Below the pieces are notes generated by a model, which was given only the letters and a program-made list of their open reading frames with translations, had not been told where the DNA came from and did no database searches. 64,000 bases of DNA from Mesostigma viride (lineage: Eukaryota; Streptophyta; Mesostigmatophyceae; Mesostigmatales; Mesostigmataceae). Shown in pieces: positions 41,340-55,500 of this stretch; position 1 is the stretch's first letter, and every line of letters begins with the position of its first letter. The position numbers and the translations under genes are program-made. Where the stretch lies: the NCBI GenBank assembly GCA_009746045.1, contig RPFO01000104.1, positions 7,028,750 through 7,092,749 of the forward strand, read 5' to 3'.

Positions 41340-42435
41340 AAGATGACCCTGGAACAGCTGATGGCTTTCCTGGCATTGGCGTTCAAGTGATGGCGGCACT
41401 CCCTGTTCACGAGAGGGTGCGAGCGCGGCGGACTTGCCCTCATTTCTAGCCGCGGTCAATGCATCTCTGCTGCGTGTAACCGAGCTATCTGGTGTTGACA
41501 AGGCCGGGGAGGGCTGCCAGCCCGTCACCGCCGAGCTGACTTGGCTCTTGGCCAGGCAAGTGCCCCAACTGGACTGTTTGAAACTGGAGGCGATCCACAT
41601 GGCATCACGGGGGGATCACGAGGACTCCTGCGGCTTTCTGGACACGACCCGAAGGTCGCTCGTGTGGCCAAACGGCCGACAAGGGCCAAAGGGCCGACAT
41701 GGGCCAAAGTGGGGGCCGCCACTCTGTGGCCCCGCCTCCCCGCAGATACCATGGGCCTTTGCCCGCAGATACCGTGGGCTCAAGCACCTAAACGTGGCCC
41801 AATGTTTCTGCGTGACACATGGCGGCCTGACGGCGCTCGCCCAGCCCTGTCGTGACCTGCGAGGTCTCGATGTGTCAAACTGCACCATCACTGACAGAGG
41901 CACTCAAGCGGTGGCAGCCGGCTGCCCCAACCTGCTGCAGTTGACCATCTCTGGCTGCATGGAGATTACGGATGACAGCCTGATGTCGTTTGCCCAGCGC
42001 TGCCGGCAGTTAGAAATACTATACTGTGAGAAGGCACGCGTGTCCGATGACGGTATTATCGTGATCGCTCGCAACTGCCCGCGCCTGAGCTGCCTGATGG
42101 TCCCTGCGTGCGTCACCGACGACGCCATTGCCCACGTGGCGGACCACTGCCCTAGCTATGTTGGGGCTATTTGGGGTAGTGGCATGCAGGGGTGTGGCGG
42201 ATGATGGTCTTCTGCGGGTCGCGGCCCCATACCCCGGTTACAGCGGCTGGATGCTGCCTACTGTTTTGTGACAGATGAGAGCATTCTCGCATTGTCGCAG
42301 AGCCGTGGCCACGTTGCCATGGGCAACTGCTTCTTAGTGACGGATGCTGGATCCACCACCCTAGCTAGCTATATCAAGAGTGGTGTTAATTGCATAGCCG
42401 ACGCCGTGGCTTCGGGACACATGCACGATCACTAG
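41340..42435 (+). pseudogene. Broken leucine-rich-repeat (F-box/LRR, AMN1-like) gene
   Basis: From 41434 one frame carries cysteine-containing LRRs of about 26 residues: GLKHLNVAQCFCVTHGGLTA, DLRGLDVSNCTITDRGTQAV, PNLLQLTISGCMEITDDSLM and RQLEILYCEKARVSDDGII, ending at a stop at 42202. The repeat series resumes in a second frame as GVADDGLLRVAAPYP and in a third as LQRLDAAYCFVTDESILAL and GNCFLVTDAGS, ending near 42435. The gap between them is too short for an intron, so at least two frameshifts are needed. Family members act as substrate receptors of SCF ubiquitin ligases; no clear F-box survives. CGCAGATACC(A/G)TGGGC is duplicated at 41741 and 41763. An assembly problem is the alternative explanation. 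Confidence 0.65.
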
Positions 42436-42948
42436 CTAGGTCGATGATGTACGGGTGTACGTCTCTAGCTGCCGGCCCCTTCTCGAGTGTCCAACGAACA
42501 CATGCAGCTAGGATGCAAAGCATGCATGCACGTCTGGTCTGTGTTCTTCCACAGGCCCGTGTGCATATCAATGGATTTATGACAGGTTGACGCATTTTTT
42601 ACGAGAATCCCAAAGAGACAACCAGCCCATTAGAGAAACCTATATCATTACAAAAAAAACCCTGAAATGTGCACATGTTATCGCGAAACGCACTGCAGCC
42701 ATCTCGAAGCAGCCAAGCCTGCGTAAGTGGCACAGACACAGCTGCATGAACTTGCAGACAAGCTTGTCATGCATATTTGGCAGTGGTTAATGGAGAGATA
42801 TCATAGCCCAACTGAACAATCTAGCGACCTCGTCATGTTCGCATCCCTGGGACTGGGGGATGTGTGTGTTTGGTGGATGAGGTCTGCCGGCACCTAGTCA
42901 ACAGCATACCAAGTCCCCACGTATTCCCCCTCCGCGATCCCGGTGCAC
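42436..42948. other. Region between the LRR pseudogene and COPB2
   Basis: No gene. A partial SINE-like block, AAAGAGACAACCAGCCC, occurs at 42612-42628. Confidence 0.4.
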
Positions 42949-42954
42949 TTTATT
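42949..42954 (-). terminator. AATAAA polyadenylation signal of COPB2
   Basis: Canonical AATAAA on the minus strand, about 40 bases after the COPB2 stop codon at 42997-42995. Confidence 0.65.
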
Positions 42955-42994
42955 CCGTGGAATCCCCTTGGTAGGAGCACTAGCGCCGGCAGCC

Positions 42995-43395
42995 TTAGCT
43001 CTTCTTGGTCTCATCTTCTTCCAAGCCCCAGTCATCATCTATTTCCCCGTCACCGCCAACGTCATCATCCTGTACGAATAAGAGCCGGGGTGGATCATGT
43101 ACGGCATAATGTACAGCATGCGGGTTATTGGCAGCATGTTAAAACTCCATTTGCAGCCCACCTAGGTTATAACTGGTGCATATAACTATCAGAAGGCTCA
43201 CAAATCCAGATGATTAGCAATCAGGAGCTTCAGCAGACAAGGAGTGTACTGGGGTAAGATTCTAGGGAGCTACATTCTCAACCTGAAAGGTAAATACATT
43301 ATGCCCGCCCATGTCGCTTTGCTTCGCAAACTCAAAAGGCATGCACTACATCAAGTCATGCAGAGCTTGCCGCCTCACCCCCACCCCCCCCCCCA

Positions 43396-43428
<33 letters not shown>

Positions 43429-43508
43429 CCCACCCCACCCCCACCCCCACCCCACCCCACCCCCACCCCACCCCCCCCACCCCCACCCCCACCCCACCCC
43501 CACCCCCA

Positions 43509-43539
<31 letters not shown>

Positions 43540-46500
43540 CTTCACCCCCACCCCAACACCATCAAAAGCAAAACAATCGCAGTGTGCTAAATCCATGCAG
43601 GGGCCGTGTGCAAGGGACAAGGTTACCGCACGTTAGACGGAGAAATATGCAAAGAAATACCCAACAGCATACCCATAAAAAAATCAAGAAAAACATCACA
43701 CACCTCATTAGCATCCTCCGCTGCCTCCTCTGCCTCTTCCTCGCCGCCCGCCTCTTCCGCCTCCACCTCCTCATCTTCCTCCGCCTCCTCTTCCGCAGCA
43801 GGCTCCTCCTCCTCCGCCGCTGGTGGTGCCGACTCTTTTGCGGCCGGAGGCTCCTCCGCCTGCGCTTCGACCGCGTCCTCCATCTCCTCCTCCTCCGCCT
43901 CCTCCTCCTCTTCTACCTCCACCTCCTCTTCCTCCGCCATCTCCTCGTCCTCCCCCGCGGCTTCCTCCTCCTCCTCTTCCTCGCCCTCGGCACCTGCCTC
44001 CTCCCCGTCGGCACCGCCATCCAGCGCGAGCGCCTTCATCTCCCCGATGACATCCACCAGCGTCTTGTGCTCAAAGTCGGTGAATGAGGAGGCAAGGATG
44101 GGCACGTTCCTGGGGGGCAGGAAGGGGGGGTGGGGAGGGGGAAGAGGGGTGCCAGGGTATGGGGATGACCCATCGGAACAGGGCATGAGATATCATCCAG
44201 TTAGTTTAGAAAATACAGAAAAAAACACGACAATAACATGATTCAAGGGGTTGATAAACAATTGACGGTATTGGGTCGTGGTTGCAACAGATGCTGAAGA
44301 AGAGGGTAATCGGATAAACAGATAGATACGATGGCCTGCTTGCGGGCAACACAATGCACGCATGCCGACTTACGTCTTCTTCCTGTACCACTTCCAATTG
44401 AACATCTCAAACTCCCCATCCACTTGAATCTCCCAAGGCACCACCCGCACCTCTTCTTCTTGAACATCTCCTCGGCTTTGCGCGCCAGGTCCAGGTCTGG
44501 GAACAGGTTCGGGTACTCAGCCGGGTCCGCGAGCGACTCGGCCGCCTTGGCGTTCACCTTCTGCAGGTCCTTGCGCCACAGCGCGACCACGGCAGACACG
44601 CGGCTGGGCAGGTAGGTTCGCGCGAGGAAGGCCGCTTCCGGGATGCGGTTGCTGAAGAGAGGGGGTGAGGGTGGGGGTGGGGGTGGGGGTGGGGGTGGGG
44701 GTGGGGTTGGGGGTGGGGTGGGGGGTGGGGTGGGGGTGGGGGTGGGGGTGTGACGGGAGAATGATGCAAAGGGGGTTCGATAAGGAACAAAGGGGGTTGA
44801 AAATACCGCAGGAAGTGTCAGAAGCAGGGATGCGACCGCTGGAGGAGAAGCGAGTGGGTGGGGTGGGGTTGGGTGGGGTGGGGCGGGGTGGGGTGGGGTG
44901 GGGTGGGGCGGGGTGGGGTGGGGTGGGGTGGGGTGGGGTGGGGTGAACGGGCAGTGGTGCGAGGAGGGGGGTTGGAAAGAAAATGCGAATCATGGGTCGG
45001 GTGTCAGAAACACGGAGATGCAGTTGCTAAAAGGGGGTGGGCGGTGGGGTTGTGAGTGGGACAAACGTTTGGTTTAACTACGCTTCACAAGGGATGGAAT
45101 TGAGTTAGGTTTCCAGGCAGAACAAGCAGCAGGACATTATTGCAGGAAAGAGGTCCTTGATTCATCCGTGCCCACCACCCTCTTCTAACCGGATCCCTTT
45201 TACCCCGCCAGCATTGCACCTCTGGGCGACATGGCCGCCGTATCCTTCTCTCACTCCCGTGCGGGTTTACTTGCATAAGGCACCGTCCTGCCCCTCCCCC
45301 CCCCATTCCCACCCGCCCTCCCTTCTGCCCTTGTCCTCGCCTCTCCCCAGGCAGGTCAAAATTATCCTCCCGCCGCCCTCCCCAGCAGGAGACGCATGCT
45401 ATCCCTCACCACTCGGATCATCATTACCATGCCCCACCCATCCCTCATCCCTCCACGTCCAGGTCTATGATTCTCTTCCCCCTCCCCCCTCGCTTACCTC
45501 TCCACGAGCAGGTCCACGCAGTCCTCGATACGCTGCAGCAAAAAATAGGCCAGGAAGGCCACGTTGAGCTTGCCCTTGGCGCGCGAGGCGGCGCCCAGCT
45601 TCTCGAGCCCCGCAGCGTTGCCGCACGCGGTGTAGAGGAGCAGCAGGCCGGACATGTCCTCGGCTGACTGCAGGCAGCGCTCCGCCACCTCCAGCTGGTG
45701 GACGTGACGAGCATTCAGAAACAAGCATACAAACGAGCGTTCAGCAACAAGCATTACAAAACACCCAGCAATGGGCCACGTCCAGCATGACAACGTGTGG
45801 AACACGACAAACAATAAGACACCCAGCAACAGCATGGCAGCGGGGAGCGGCGAATGCAGCTAGCATTTATAGACGCGACAAGGTGGCCCTCAGGTGGGCC
45901 ACGGAGGAAGCAACAAGATAAAAGATATCGACACATACGTAGAAAAGTGACAAGGTGGCCCATGTTCTAAGGCAGAGAAGGGTCCAGATTCGAGAAGGTT
46001 CCACACTAGAGGCCCCAATGAGAAACGCCAGAATGGCGGTGGGGCAGGTTGTAGCAAACGCAACTACGGATGCGGGACGAGGCCGCGGAGCTGCACCGAG
46101 GGAAGGGAGCAGATAGTAATCAGCGCATGATGTCAGGATGATGACATGCTGCATCCACTACCTCATGCGGGCTCCTTGCGCCATGGAAGGGGGGGGAGGT
46201 GTCCTATTCCAGCATGATGAAGCAGGAGAGGGGGGAGGAGGGAAGGAAGGGGTAGGGAGAAGGACGTGCAAGGGGGGAGGTGGGCCTAGGGGGGGGAAGC
46301 CGTGGGATGGATCTTATAGTACCTGAGTGGATAGCCAAAGCTGATGAGAGAAAACGAGAGAGAAAACAAGGGAGCCAACGATGAACGCAAGGGACTTGGC
46401 ACAACTAGGGGGATGCAGCAGGGGACGGCGGCCTTACTGCAACGTTCTTTCTTTTGAGAAACCTGTAGAAAACGTGCGGTGCAAGGGATTCTGTGGAATC

Positions 46501-49500
46501 CACTACCTACCACACCTGGCCCCCCAAAGGCAGCGTGTTGCGTTTCCCTGTTGCCTTTTCTATTGCACTTCAACGGTGTTGCGCGACCCCTGTGCCCATC
46601 ACGTTCCCTGGCGGCACATGGCATGCCTCACCTCTCCCGCCGACATCGCGAGCTCTCCCAGCTGCTTCCACTTGGCCTCGCTCTGCGCCTCCTTGGCCAG
46701 CTCCTGCGAGGGGGGAGGAGAGGATTGGGAAGAAGAGTAAGGAAAAGAAGGAAGCCGACGTGTGGGTGGCCCTCGGGTAGGCACGCAGAACACGATGCCA
46801 AGCGGAGCAGCAAGTATGCGATGCGAGCGCAGCAAGCATGTCAGACAAGCGCACAGTGGCACATGCAAGAAACGCGTGTCCTTGCACTGTATGCCTGCAG
46901 CAACGCGCATGGGCCTATGAAATCAACTGTTTAGAGAAAATCAAGGTGCAGGCAACCAACCATGCGAGAACCACACACCACAGCAGCAGCCAGCGTGCGC
47001 CACAGCAAAGGCACGAACAAATTCAAACCACTTTTAGTTCTAGGCTGCTATCCGCACACCCCACACGCCTCAAGCCAACACCAAGTGCGCTAGAATGCCT
47101 CCTCACCTGTGCTCTCGCAAGCTTGCCCTTTCACAAGGGCAGCAATACCTCCCCTTGGACTTCAACCCCTCCCCCCTCCCCAAAAACAATTTCTGAAAAA
47201 CTCCTCTCCTTTGTCCCATACATCCTTACCGCGTTTCTATCCCCAGGTGGTTGGACTCCACCTCAGCTGCCTCCCCTGCGGTTTTTATGGCCCGCTCACT
47301 GTTCTACATGAGCAGCAACCGCGTCCCTGGCTGTTTCTCCATTTCTGTGCTGCGCTTTCCCCCCCCCCCCTCCCATCTCAAACGACTTCCCCCTTACTTC
47401 ATCTGCGTGATGGCCAGCTGGTCCGGCAACAGCTCCCTTTCCACCCCTCCATTCCCGACTATGTTGCCCCATCTCCCTCACCACCTCCCCTCACCTGCGC
47501 AATGGCCAGCTTGCCCAGCTGCATGGCCAGATCAAACTTATAATCAGGATCCACCGCCACCTCGAGCGCCTTCTCCGTCATGCCGCGCGCCTCCAGGAAC
47601 CGAGCCACGCTATTGCGGTGCTCCGTGGGGATGGAGGGGAGGACGCTCTCGGCGGCCGCCACGTCGCCGCGCAGGATGAGCGTCTTGAACTCGATGAGGG
47701 AGAGGAGCAGCGTGTAGCTCACCACGCTGTGGCAGGGGGGGGGGGGGGTGTAGAAGGGGATAACGCAAGGGAGGGAAGGACAGAGTAGGGAGGGGAGAGG
47801 TTGGATGAGGAAAATGTTGGGGTAAGCGCGGAGGTGACAAGGTTAGAGGGGAGCCAGGTAGCCGGATAGGGTGTGCAGGAAGACGGGCATGAAACAAAGG
47901 GGGGGAGAGGTTAGCAGGGGGCTTGGGGGGGGACCAGGGGAGCACTAGCAGGGGATCAAGATGCGCTGGTCGCTGAAGATGCCAAACATCGTGGTGGGGG
48001 GGGGGCGATTAAGAAAAGAGTGGACAGGAGAGGGAGGGATGCAGGGATGATGGTTGGATGGGGGAGTGGGCACGCAATTGAGTGGGCGGGTGGGAAAGCA
48101 GGCGGTTGATGGGTGAATTGCCTGACTGCAGAACTGACTGACTGATTGATGGTTCCTTTGTTGCTCTTTAAATGGCCCACTTTAAATGGCCCAAAGGCCA
48201 GCCTGCTTGTCCGCCTATTCCTCTCGCCTGCTGCGTCCCAAACCGTGCACCTGACCTTGGTATCCACAGATCCCCTTGTCTGCCTGGCTCTGCCTGCCCG
48301 TCTCCGTCCAAACAGATCGATGATGTCGCCCTGGGCCACCGTCGCACACGTCAACGCGTTGTTGACCAGGTAGACCTACCCAATATTCCCATCCAGCGAT
48401 TCCCACTTCTCCTCCTCCCCACTACCTGAACCCCTTGCCCACCAGGTAGACCGATCAGCGTTCCCATCCAACAGACCAGCTGCCCTGCCTACCTGAACTC
48501 CTTGTCCACCAGGTAGACCCGGTTCTGGGCCGCTAGGTAGCCCAGCAGGTACATCGGCCGGTCCAGGTGGAACATGGTGGTCACCTGCAGCCATGCGCGA
48601 ACGCGGTGGGAGAGCAGCGAGGTGACAAATAGAAGCAAGCATGGACATTAGGAACATGGTCATCACAGCAATAATGGGTGGTGGTGATAGGGATGCAAAC
48701 CAGATGATCCGTACAAGCATGAACATACAAGCACGCAGATGCATCAGGATTACATCATGGTCAAACGCGTCGACAGGTAACCATGCTAGGGATGGATGCG
48801 ATTAGAGGACATATACAAGGCATTGTGAACATCTAGTCATGTGCTGTGGTGGGTACCCATGACGGAACGCGGCAACGCGAGGGGTGGGCGAGGAGGCCCA
48901 AGGAACAATATGGCAAACAAAGAAAGAATGCACACACACATCCACCCTGATAAAACAAGAGCATAGGAATAGAACAACAAAATGGGCCGAAGGGCTCTTA
49001 TCGCCACCTAAAGCTGCGCAAACCAGCCATTATATTTCAGAAGTGCTTCACATGCGCGTTCTATACAAACGTTTTGAGCGAGCAGCTCACCTCCCCGCCC
49101 ACGCAGTAGTTGAGGCGCCACGCCGAGTTGTTGTAGATGAAGCAGTCGCCCACCCACAGGCCCGTGCGCACGCGCTCCGAGACCTCGTGCAGCAGCTCGA
49201 ACGCGGCCTCCACCCCTTGGTCGTCCAGCGCCTGACCGCTCGCAATGTACTCGTTCACCGCCTCACGCTGCGGTGTGGGTTGGAAACAGACATGTTTCAA
49301 GCACATATTGGCCACACGGTGGTCGCGTAGTGGTCACACAGTGGTCACATATACTGACGTCATGGCGGCCGAAAGCCACAGACGCATACAAGAATCACAC
49401 ATATATGTACTGCGCTGGCTATCTCTTGAAATATGGTGGCAGGTGGATAGGTGCACGCTGGCCCCATGCGGCATGCCGAATGATTGAAAGATCAACAGGA

Positions 49501-52500
49501 TCTCGCATGATCATTCGCAAATCATTTGGATCTCAAAATAGTGATTCTTAGCTCGCGAAATACTATCCGATCCGACTCATTCGCCAGCAGCAGCTGGGCT
49601 GCAGCAGGCATCGCTCGCAACACGCGCGGTCGCACTCACGTGGAACTTGAGGATGTAGAAGGACCCCTCGCTGCAGATGGCCACCAGCTCGCCGCTGTCC
49701 GACCAGTAGATGTTCTGCTCGCAGCCGCAAAGACAGCAGGCAAGTGGGGCACCAAGAGGCGCACAGGGAGCATCAAGGCAGGCAGAGGTCGCTTTATTAG
49801 CAAAAGAAGAACACAGCGCGGGCCAGGCCACCCAGCACAGAAGAGGCAGCAAAAGGGCGGGGGGTCGATGCGTTCATGCAGGAGGGACAACGTGAGAGAG
49901 CGAAGAAAGGGAGGTGGGGAAGAAAGGGGGGCTGGAAAGAAAGGGAGACACTCATGTAGCCCAGGGCTACCTCTCACTGCCCTCGTGAAGCCTACAGGGA
50001 ATCGAATAAATAAAATAGTAATAATAATTGCGATTCCAGAGCTCGAGGCCCAGGCAGCAATGATGAGCACGTGCAGCCTGAGCTTTGAGGCCCTGTCCTC
50101 AGGGGTAGCAGAGAATTACTCTAAGAAATATGGCTAGCGATATTAACTACTAACAAATGTAACAACCAAAATGAGCTGTAGCTTTGAAAGGCAGTCACTT
50201 TGCAAGGTTGGTTCCCCCCTTGATGTAAAGCCTCAACTTGACGGCAACATCAAGCGTGAACTATGGCTCTGCACGGCAACAACCTATTTGGTTGATTTCA
50301 TTTTATTCACTCCAACATGTCCTATAAATAACGTCATGCTACGTTGATGCGTTGCCACGTTGATGCGTGTACGAATGCTTTGCAACGCAAGCACCGTTGA
50401 TGTGGTCAGATCACACCCTTGATTTGTTGATTCCAACCTCTACACATCCTAGCTCTTATCGACACATCCAAGCATCCCCTTGGCGGCAGCGCCGATGCGT
50501 GGACTACACGGTAGTGAAAGATTTGCAACCATAATGGCTTCCAACACAGGACCTCTTGCACGAATTCGCGACTTTAGGGGTCTCCTGATCCAAGGGTATC
50601 CCAAGATATAGCCCAACAGCCAAAAGGCTTTTTACCAGAGAGCGGTGCAAGTGCGTCCGAAACTTCCCAATATGAACCAATGGAGCACACAGTAGTGAAC
50701 ACCACAGTGGATAATTATATAGCTATGGGTGGTTGGATCCCACATGTTAGTCAATGCCTCACCTTGACGGCCACGTCAATGCGGCGCACGCAGCGGCACT
50801 CGGCCCAGTCGTAGAAGCACACAAACTCGGAGGAGCGGATGGCCAGCAGTGCGCCGCCGTAGATGCCCTCGGCGATGAAGTTGGGCCGGATGCTCTTCAC
50901 CTCCTTGAAGTTCTTGAACACCTTGATCTTGGACGAGGACTCGCGTACACCGTACTCGCCCGTGTCGGCGGACCAGGCAAACTCGAGCGCGTTCCCAAAC
51001 GACTTGTTGCGCCACGCGAGCGCGGTGTAGATGATGTACTCGCCATCGCCGCAGACAACCACAAACCGCCCGTTGGGGTTGTGCGACAGGCTCTGGGGGT
51101 ACAAGTCGCAGCTGCCCAGCTCCTTGACGGCCAACGAGAGCCGCTCGCCGTCCACGACCTCAACGTCCGAGCCGAGGGACTTGACATTGACCGTCTGGAT
51201 CTCGTTGTGCTTGGCCCAGATGATCTTGCCAGACGAGTCCATGGAGGCAACGGGCTCCTCGCGCCCGATCTTGATCAAGATTGTGCCCTCGTCATACCCC
51301 AGCGCGACCTTGTTCGACCCCTTGAGGTAGCCGATGGTCCACACGCGCTCGAGGCCGTAGTTGAGCGTGTTCTCCAGCCGGTACGTCGTCGCGTGCCAGA
51401 TGCGGACGGTCCCGTCCTCGGACCCGGAGATGATGATGGGGAGCTCGGGATGGAAGCATACCGCCGACACGTTGTGTGTGTGGCCCTCGAGCGTCTGCAC
51501 GCACGTCTTGGTCTGGAAGTCCCACACCTTGACAAGCTTGTCGTCGGCGCCGGAGATGAGGTAAGGGCGGTCGCCGCCCGTGAAGTAGTCGACGCAGTTG
51601 ACACCCTTCTCGTGGCCCTCGAGCGTGAAGTTGGGCGAGGGCGACCCGAGCGACCAGACCTTGATCGTGCGGTCGAGCGACGCAGACGCAAACGTGTTGG
51701 TGTCCTTTGGGTTGAATGCCACCTGGACAAGGGGAGGGGGGAAAGGAGGTCAAGAGGATCCATTCAAAGGAGGCGGTAAGGGGCGAAGAGGCAGGGAAAG
51801 GGTCACAAGAAAGCGAAAGCGACCAGCGAAACTACTTACAGAGCCGATACATGAGGGTGCGCACATTTGTGACCGCGCAGATCGTACAGAGCACATCAGC
51901 AGCAACACGTAGCTGCCATGAATAAAGGAACACGCGCAAGGAAGCCGGGAGACCTGTGGTGATGGCCACAAACACATTATGTGCCTCAAGTGGCGACTCC
52001 CTCACAGCAAAACATGTTGGCCTCTCAACAGCATCGGTGACACCAATGCCCAGCAGATGCATGCGAGCAACAGCCTACGTTCCCTTGTGTCGATGCGATG
52101 CTTGGCAACGTTCCCATACTCCCCTTCGTCATCCAGGTAACAGGTGTTGTATGCACGTACAGGAATCTGTGCAGGTTTAGGTACGTCAGGCACGTCAATA
52201 TATTGTGCCTGGGTACAGGTTCGCCGCGTCTACCTCTATTCGTCGCGACTATAGGTATTTTCCGTACATAGTCTTAAGACCTTTACCTGTACATTTATAC
52301 TCTACCTGATATCTGGATTCGGCGCCCAATCAGCACCCAGTCCGCTGCCACCACAGAAACGTTTCAGTCAAATGCTTGGGAAGCGCCGCGTCCCTGCCCA
52401 CCCACCTGCATGACGTAGTGGCTGTGGCCCTCGAATATTTGCGTGCACGTCCAGTTCTTGTCCCAGTCCCAGATCTTGATCAGCATGTCGTCGGATGAGG

Positions 52501-55500
52501 TGAGCACGTAGGGCAGCGTAGGGTGGATGGCCACGCAGCGGATGTAGTCGGTGTGCGCCTCAAACGCCTTCACCTTGTCCATCGTGTTGTAGTTGTACAC
52601 GCGTACAAACATGTCGTCCGCGCCGCACACGATCCACTGCTTGCGCGCGACAAACTTGGCCGAACGAACTGGGGGCGGAGGAGAGAGGAAAATAAGGCGG
52701 GAAGGGTGTGCATGGGGGGGGGGGGGGGGCAGGAAAGGGCGCGGAGGGACGTTAGGAAGCAGGGGAGTTAGATGGCAGGGGGCAAGGGGCAGGAGGAAAA
52801 CAAGAGGGGGAGGTAAAGAGGGGGACGCGGGGTTACAAGGAGAAGGGAAGGTGAGCAGCAGTGGAGGAAAAACATATGATGGGGAAGCAAAGGGGGGAGG
52901 GGAAGAAAAAAAGAGGGAAAGGCAAACACGCGATGAGGTGCATGGGGGAGAGGGGGGAGAACAATCCAACCACCGCAGAAGCAGAGCCACACTAGCGAGG
53001 GGAGGGACCCGCTCCCTTAATTGCTTCATACATTGTCGTCCCTGCCTCCCCCACCTCACTCTGACCCCACATCTCTACATCAGTACCGTCACCCCTTGCA
53101 TCATGAGCGGCCCACCAGAAACTTGCCTACACCCTCCAAAGCCACCACCACCACCACCACCACCACCACCACCACCACCACCACCACCACCACCACCACC
53201 ACCACCACCACCACACACACAAGATCCTCCATTCTCCCTGTTCATTGTGAGCCCCTGCCCAGTGAGGACCTCCTGTCCGGCCCAGGTAAATTGCCCCGTT
53301 TTCGCACTACTATCCCTCCCACTAAACCACCCCCCATTGCGTCGAACCCTACTGCAGCATTAGCAATCTTATGTGCATTCGTCCCGCCATTCTCATCACT
53401 AGGACTCTTGTGCTCTCGTCCCCCTCTCTCCTTCCCTCCAAGCTCCTCTCGTGCTGCTTCTCATTCCTTCTCCTCTCCTCTACCCCCTGTTTGTCCTCTT
53501 GAAAACCTCGTTCCCATCCCCTCCTCACCTGGCAGCTCGGTGACCTCGAACGACTTGACGAGTGTCTGTGCAGACCCACAAGTCCAGAGACCCACAAACA
53601 TGCAGATCCACAAACACACAGACCCACAAACATGCAGACACAGACAAATTTGTTAGCACACGTAGGCAAACATGCAAACACGCACAGGCGCAACAAAACA
53701 CAGGACAGGCGACGCAAGCGCCCACGCGGAAGCAAGCGAGCAGCAAACAGGAGCAAGCGCAGGGTCAGAGCGACGGGACCTGCGCAACGGGACCCGCAAG
53801 GAGCCGTAGAGACAGGGAGAGGGAGGCGGACAGAAGCATGGTGGCAGGTGCCGGCAGTTCTTTTTTTTTTGGCACCCGGCAAACCCCTTATGGATGCCAA
53901 ACACGAGGACCATAAGGCTGGCACCACGCACATGGAGCTCGATGGGCATTCGCTACCAGCTGGCTGGGCTCTGCACCTTAGCAGGATGTGGCCGGTGGGG
54001 GAGGCGACACGCACCAGGCAGCGCACGGCCCCACCGCAAAGCATCCATCGCAGCCGCGTGGCCACGTGGGCTTGGGTGTGCTGCCTCCTCCCTGTCGCCC
54101 CGCTCTGACAAACACATGCAACCTGATGCAGCCCCACATGCATCCGGATGCATGTGGGTGGGCTGGGCTGGGGAACAAGGGGCCGTCCCCACGCCATTGT
54201 TGCGCACAGGCTGTTCCCCTGGTGCTTTATCCAGCACACAGCCCGTACACTTCATCCAGCACGCAGGTATCCGACCCCTGGTTGTACTTGCCAGCTAACC
54301 CATGGTTGCACTTGCCAGCTAACCCACGCGCTGTAGTAGGGTCTGCTATTTTAGCAGCGAGCATTTGGTATGTCTCACGGGGGACATGCCCTGTGTCACC
54401 TCTCAACAGGTGGCGCTCCCCTTTGAAACAAGAAGCACCCACCCACCTGGTTCTGGTAGTTCCAGATGAATATGATATACAGGCTACTTCCACAATATTT
54501 TTCGCCCCCTAATATTTTTCGCCCCCAACCCACCTGGTTCTGGTAGTTCCAGATGTAGATGCTGCCATTGTAGAGGTTGGCCAGGATCCTGCGGGACAGG
54601 GGCAAACAGACGCGAGACAGGGACAAACAGCCCGGGTTGCAACGACACATAAAGACAACATGGCAAATGAGCAACGACACATACATGATAAGAGCACGAG
54701 ACATGGCGTCAACATTGGGCCCAAGGGATGGCCAGCCTACCGCCTGCAAAACCAGAGGCCCGCACATAACGCAAGGGGAACCTGACATGCAAATGGAAGC
54801 ATGAAAACGTACTTTTTAAACGTGACATGGCATGCGCGGGCGGCATGAGGGGGGAGGTGGGGAGACAAGGGAGCTAGCGGGTGTTTGCTACCGGGTGGGC
54901 ACGTGTGCTGTGGCGACAGGTCAGCATGCTTTGCTCCGTACCATACATGCCGGGAGAGGGCAGACGAGCCAGCCAGTGGCATGAGCGGCATGGACAGGTG
55001 CAGGCAACAGGGGCACATGTACGCACACAAGGGCCAGTGGTGGCATCGGGAGGGCTGCTGACGGGTATGCGAGAAAGGCTAGCTAAACAGCAATGACAGC
55101 GTGTAGTAGTTAAAGCAGGGTAGCTGGTGGGGAGCCATGGGCCCTGGCAGGGTGGCATGACTGGCTCTGCTGGTGGACCATGGTAAATCCAGACCGGGAA
55201 AACAGGAGCATTGGAACAGGAGGATGGTATTGCATGGGTTGGGGGTGTGGGGGGGTGTGGGGGGTGCTGTTGTACTTGGAGGAGGACCGCCACTCTATGG
55301 GAAGGTGGGGTATGGGCACGCACGAGAGGAAAGCATAAGCGGTACAAATAAAAGGGCCCTACCCGGGAGGCCATGTGCCCTCTCATGACACTGTGATGTA
55401 ATGACCGCTGATACTATGATACAGTGACCGCTGATACTGTGATACAGTGGCTGCCACCAAACGGCTGCAACACGGCCTGTTGCTACTTGGATGTGTAAAA

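Noticed and set aside
43623..44186. Separate acidic protein gene
   Set aside because: The Glu-rich frame continues in phase from COPB2 exon 14 and into the acidic final exon, so it is the COPB2 tail.
48146..48429. Extra COPB2 exon between exons 10 and 11
   Set aside because: Exon 10 and exon 11 join directly in the family-conserved order (VDKEF, then [10 protein letters not shown]) with matching phase, leaving no room for another exon.
50754..51779. 341-codon frame antisense to COPB2 exon 7
   Set aside because: Shadow of a strongly conserved WD40 exon on the other strand.
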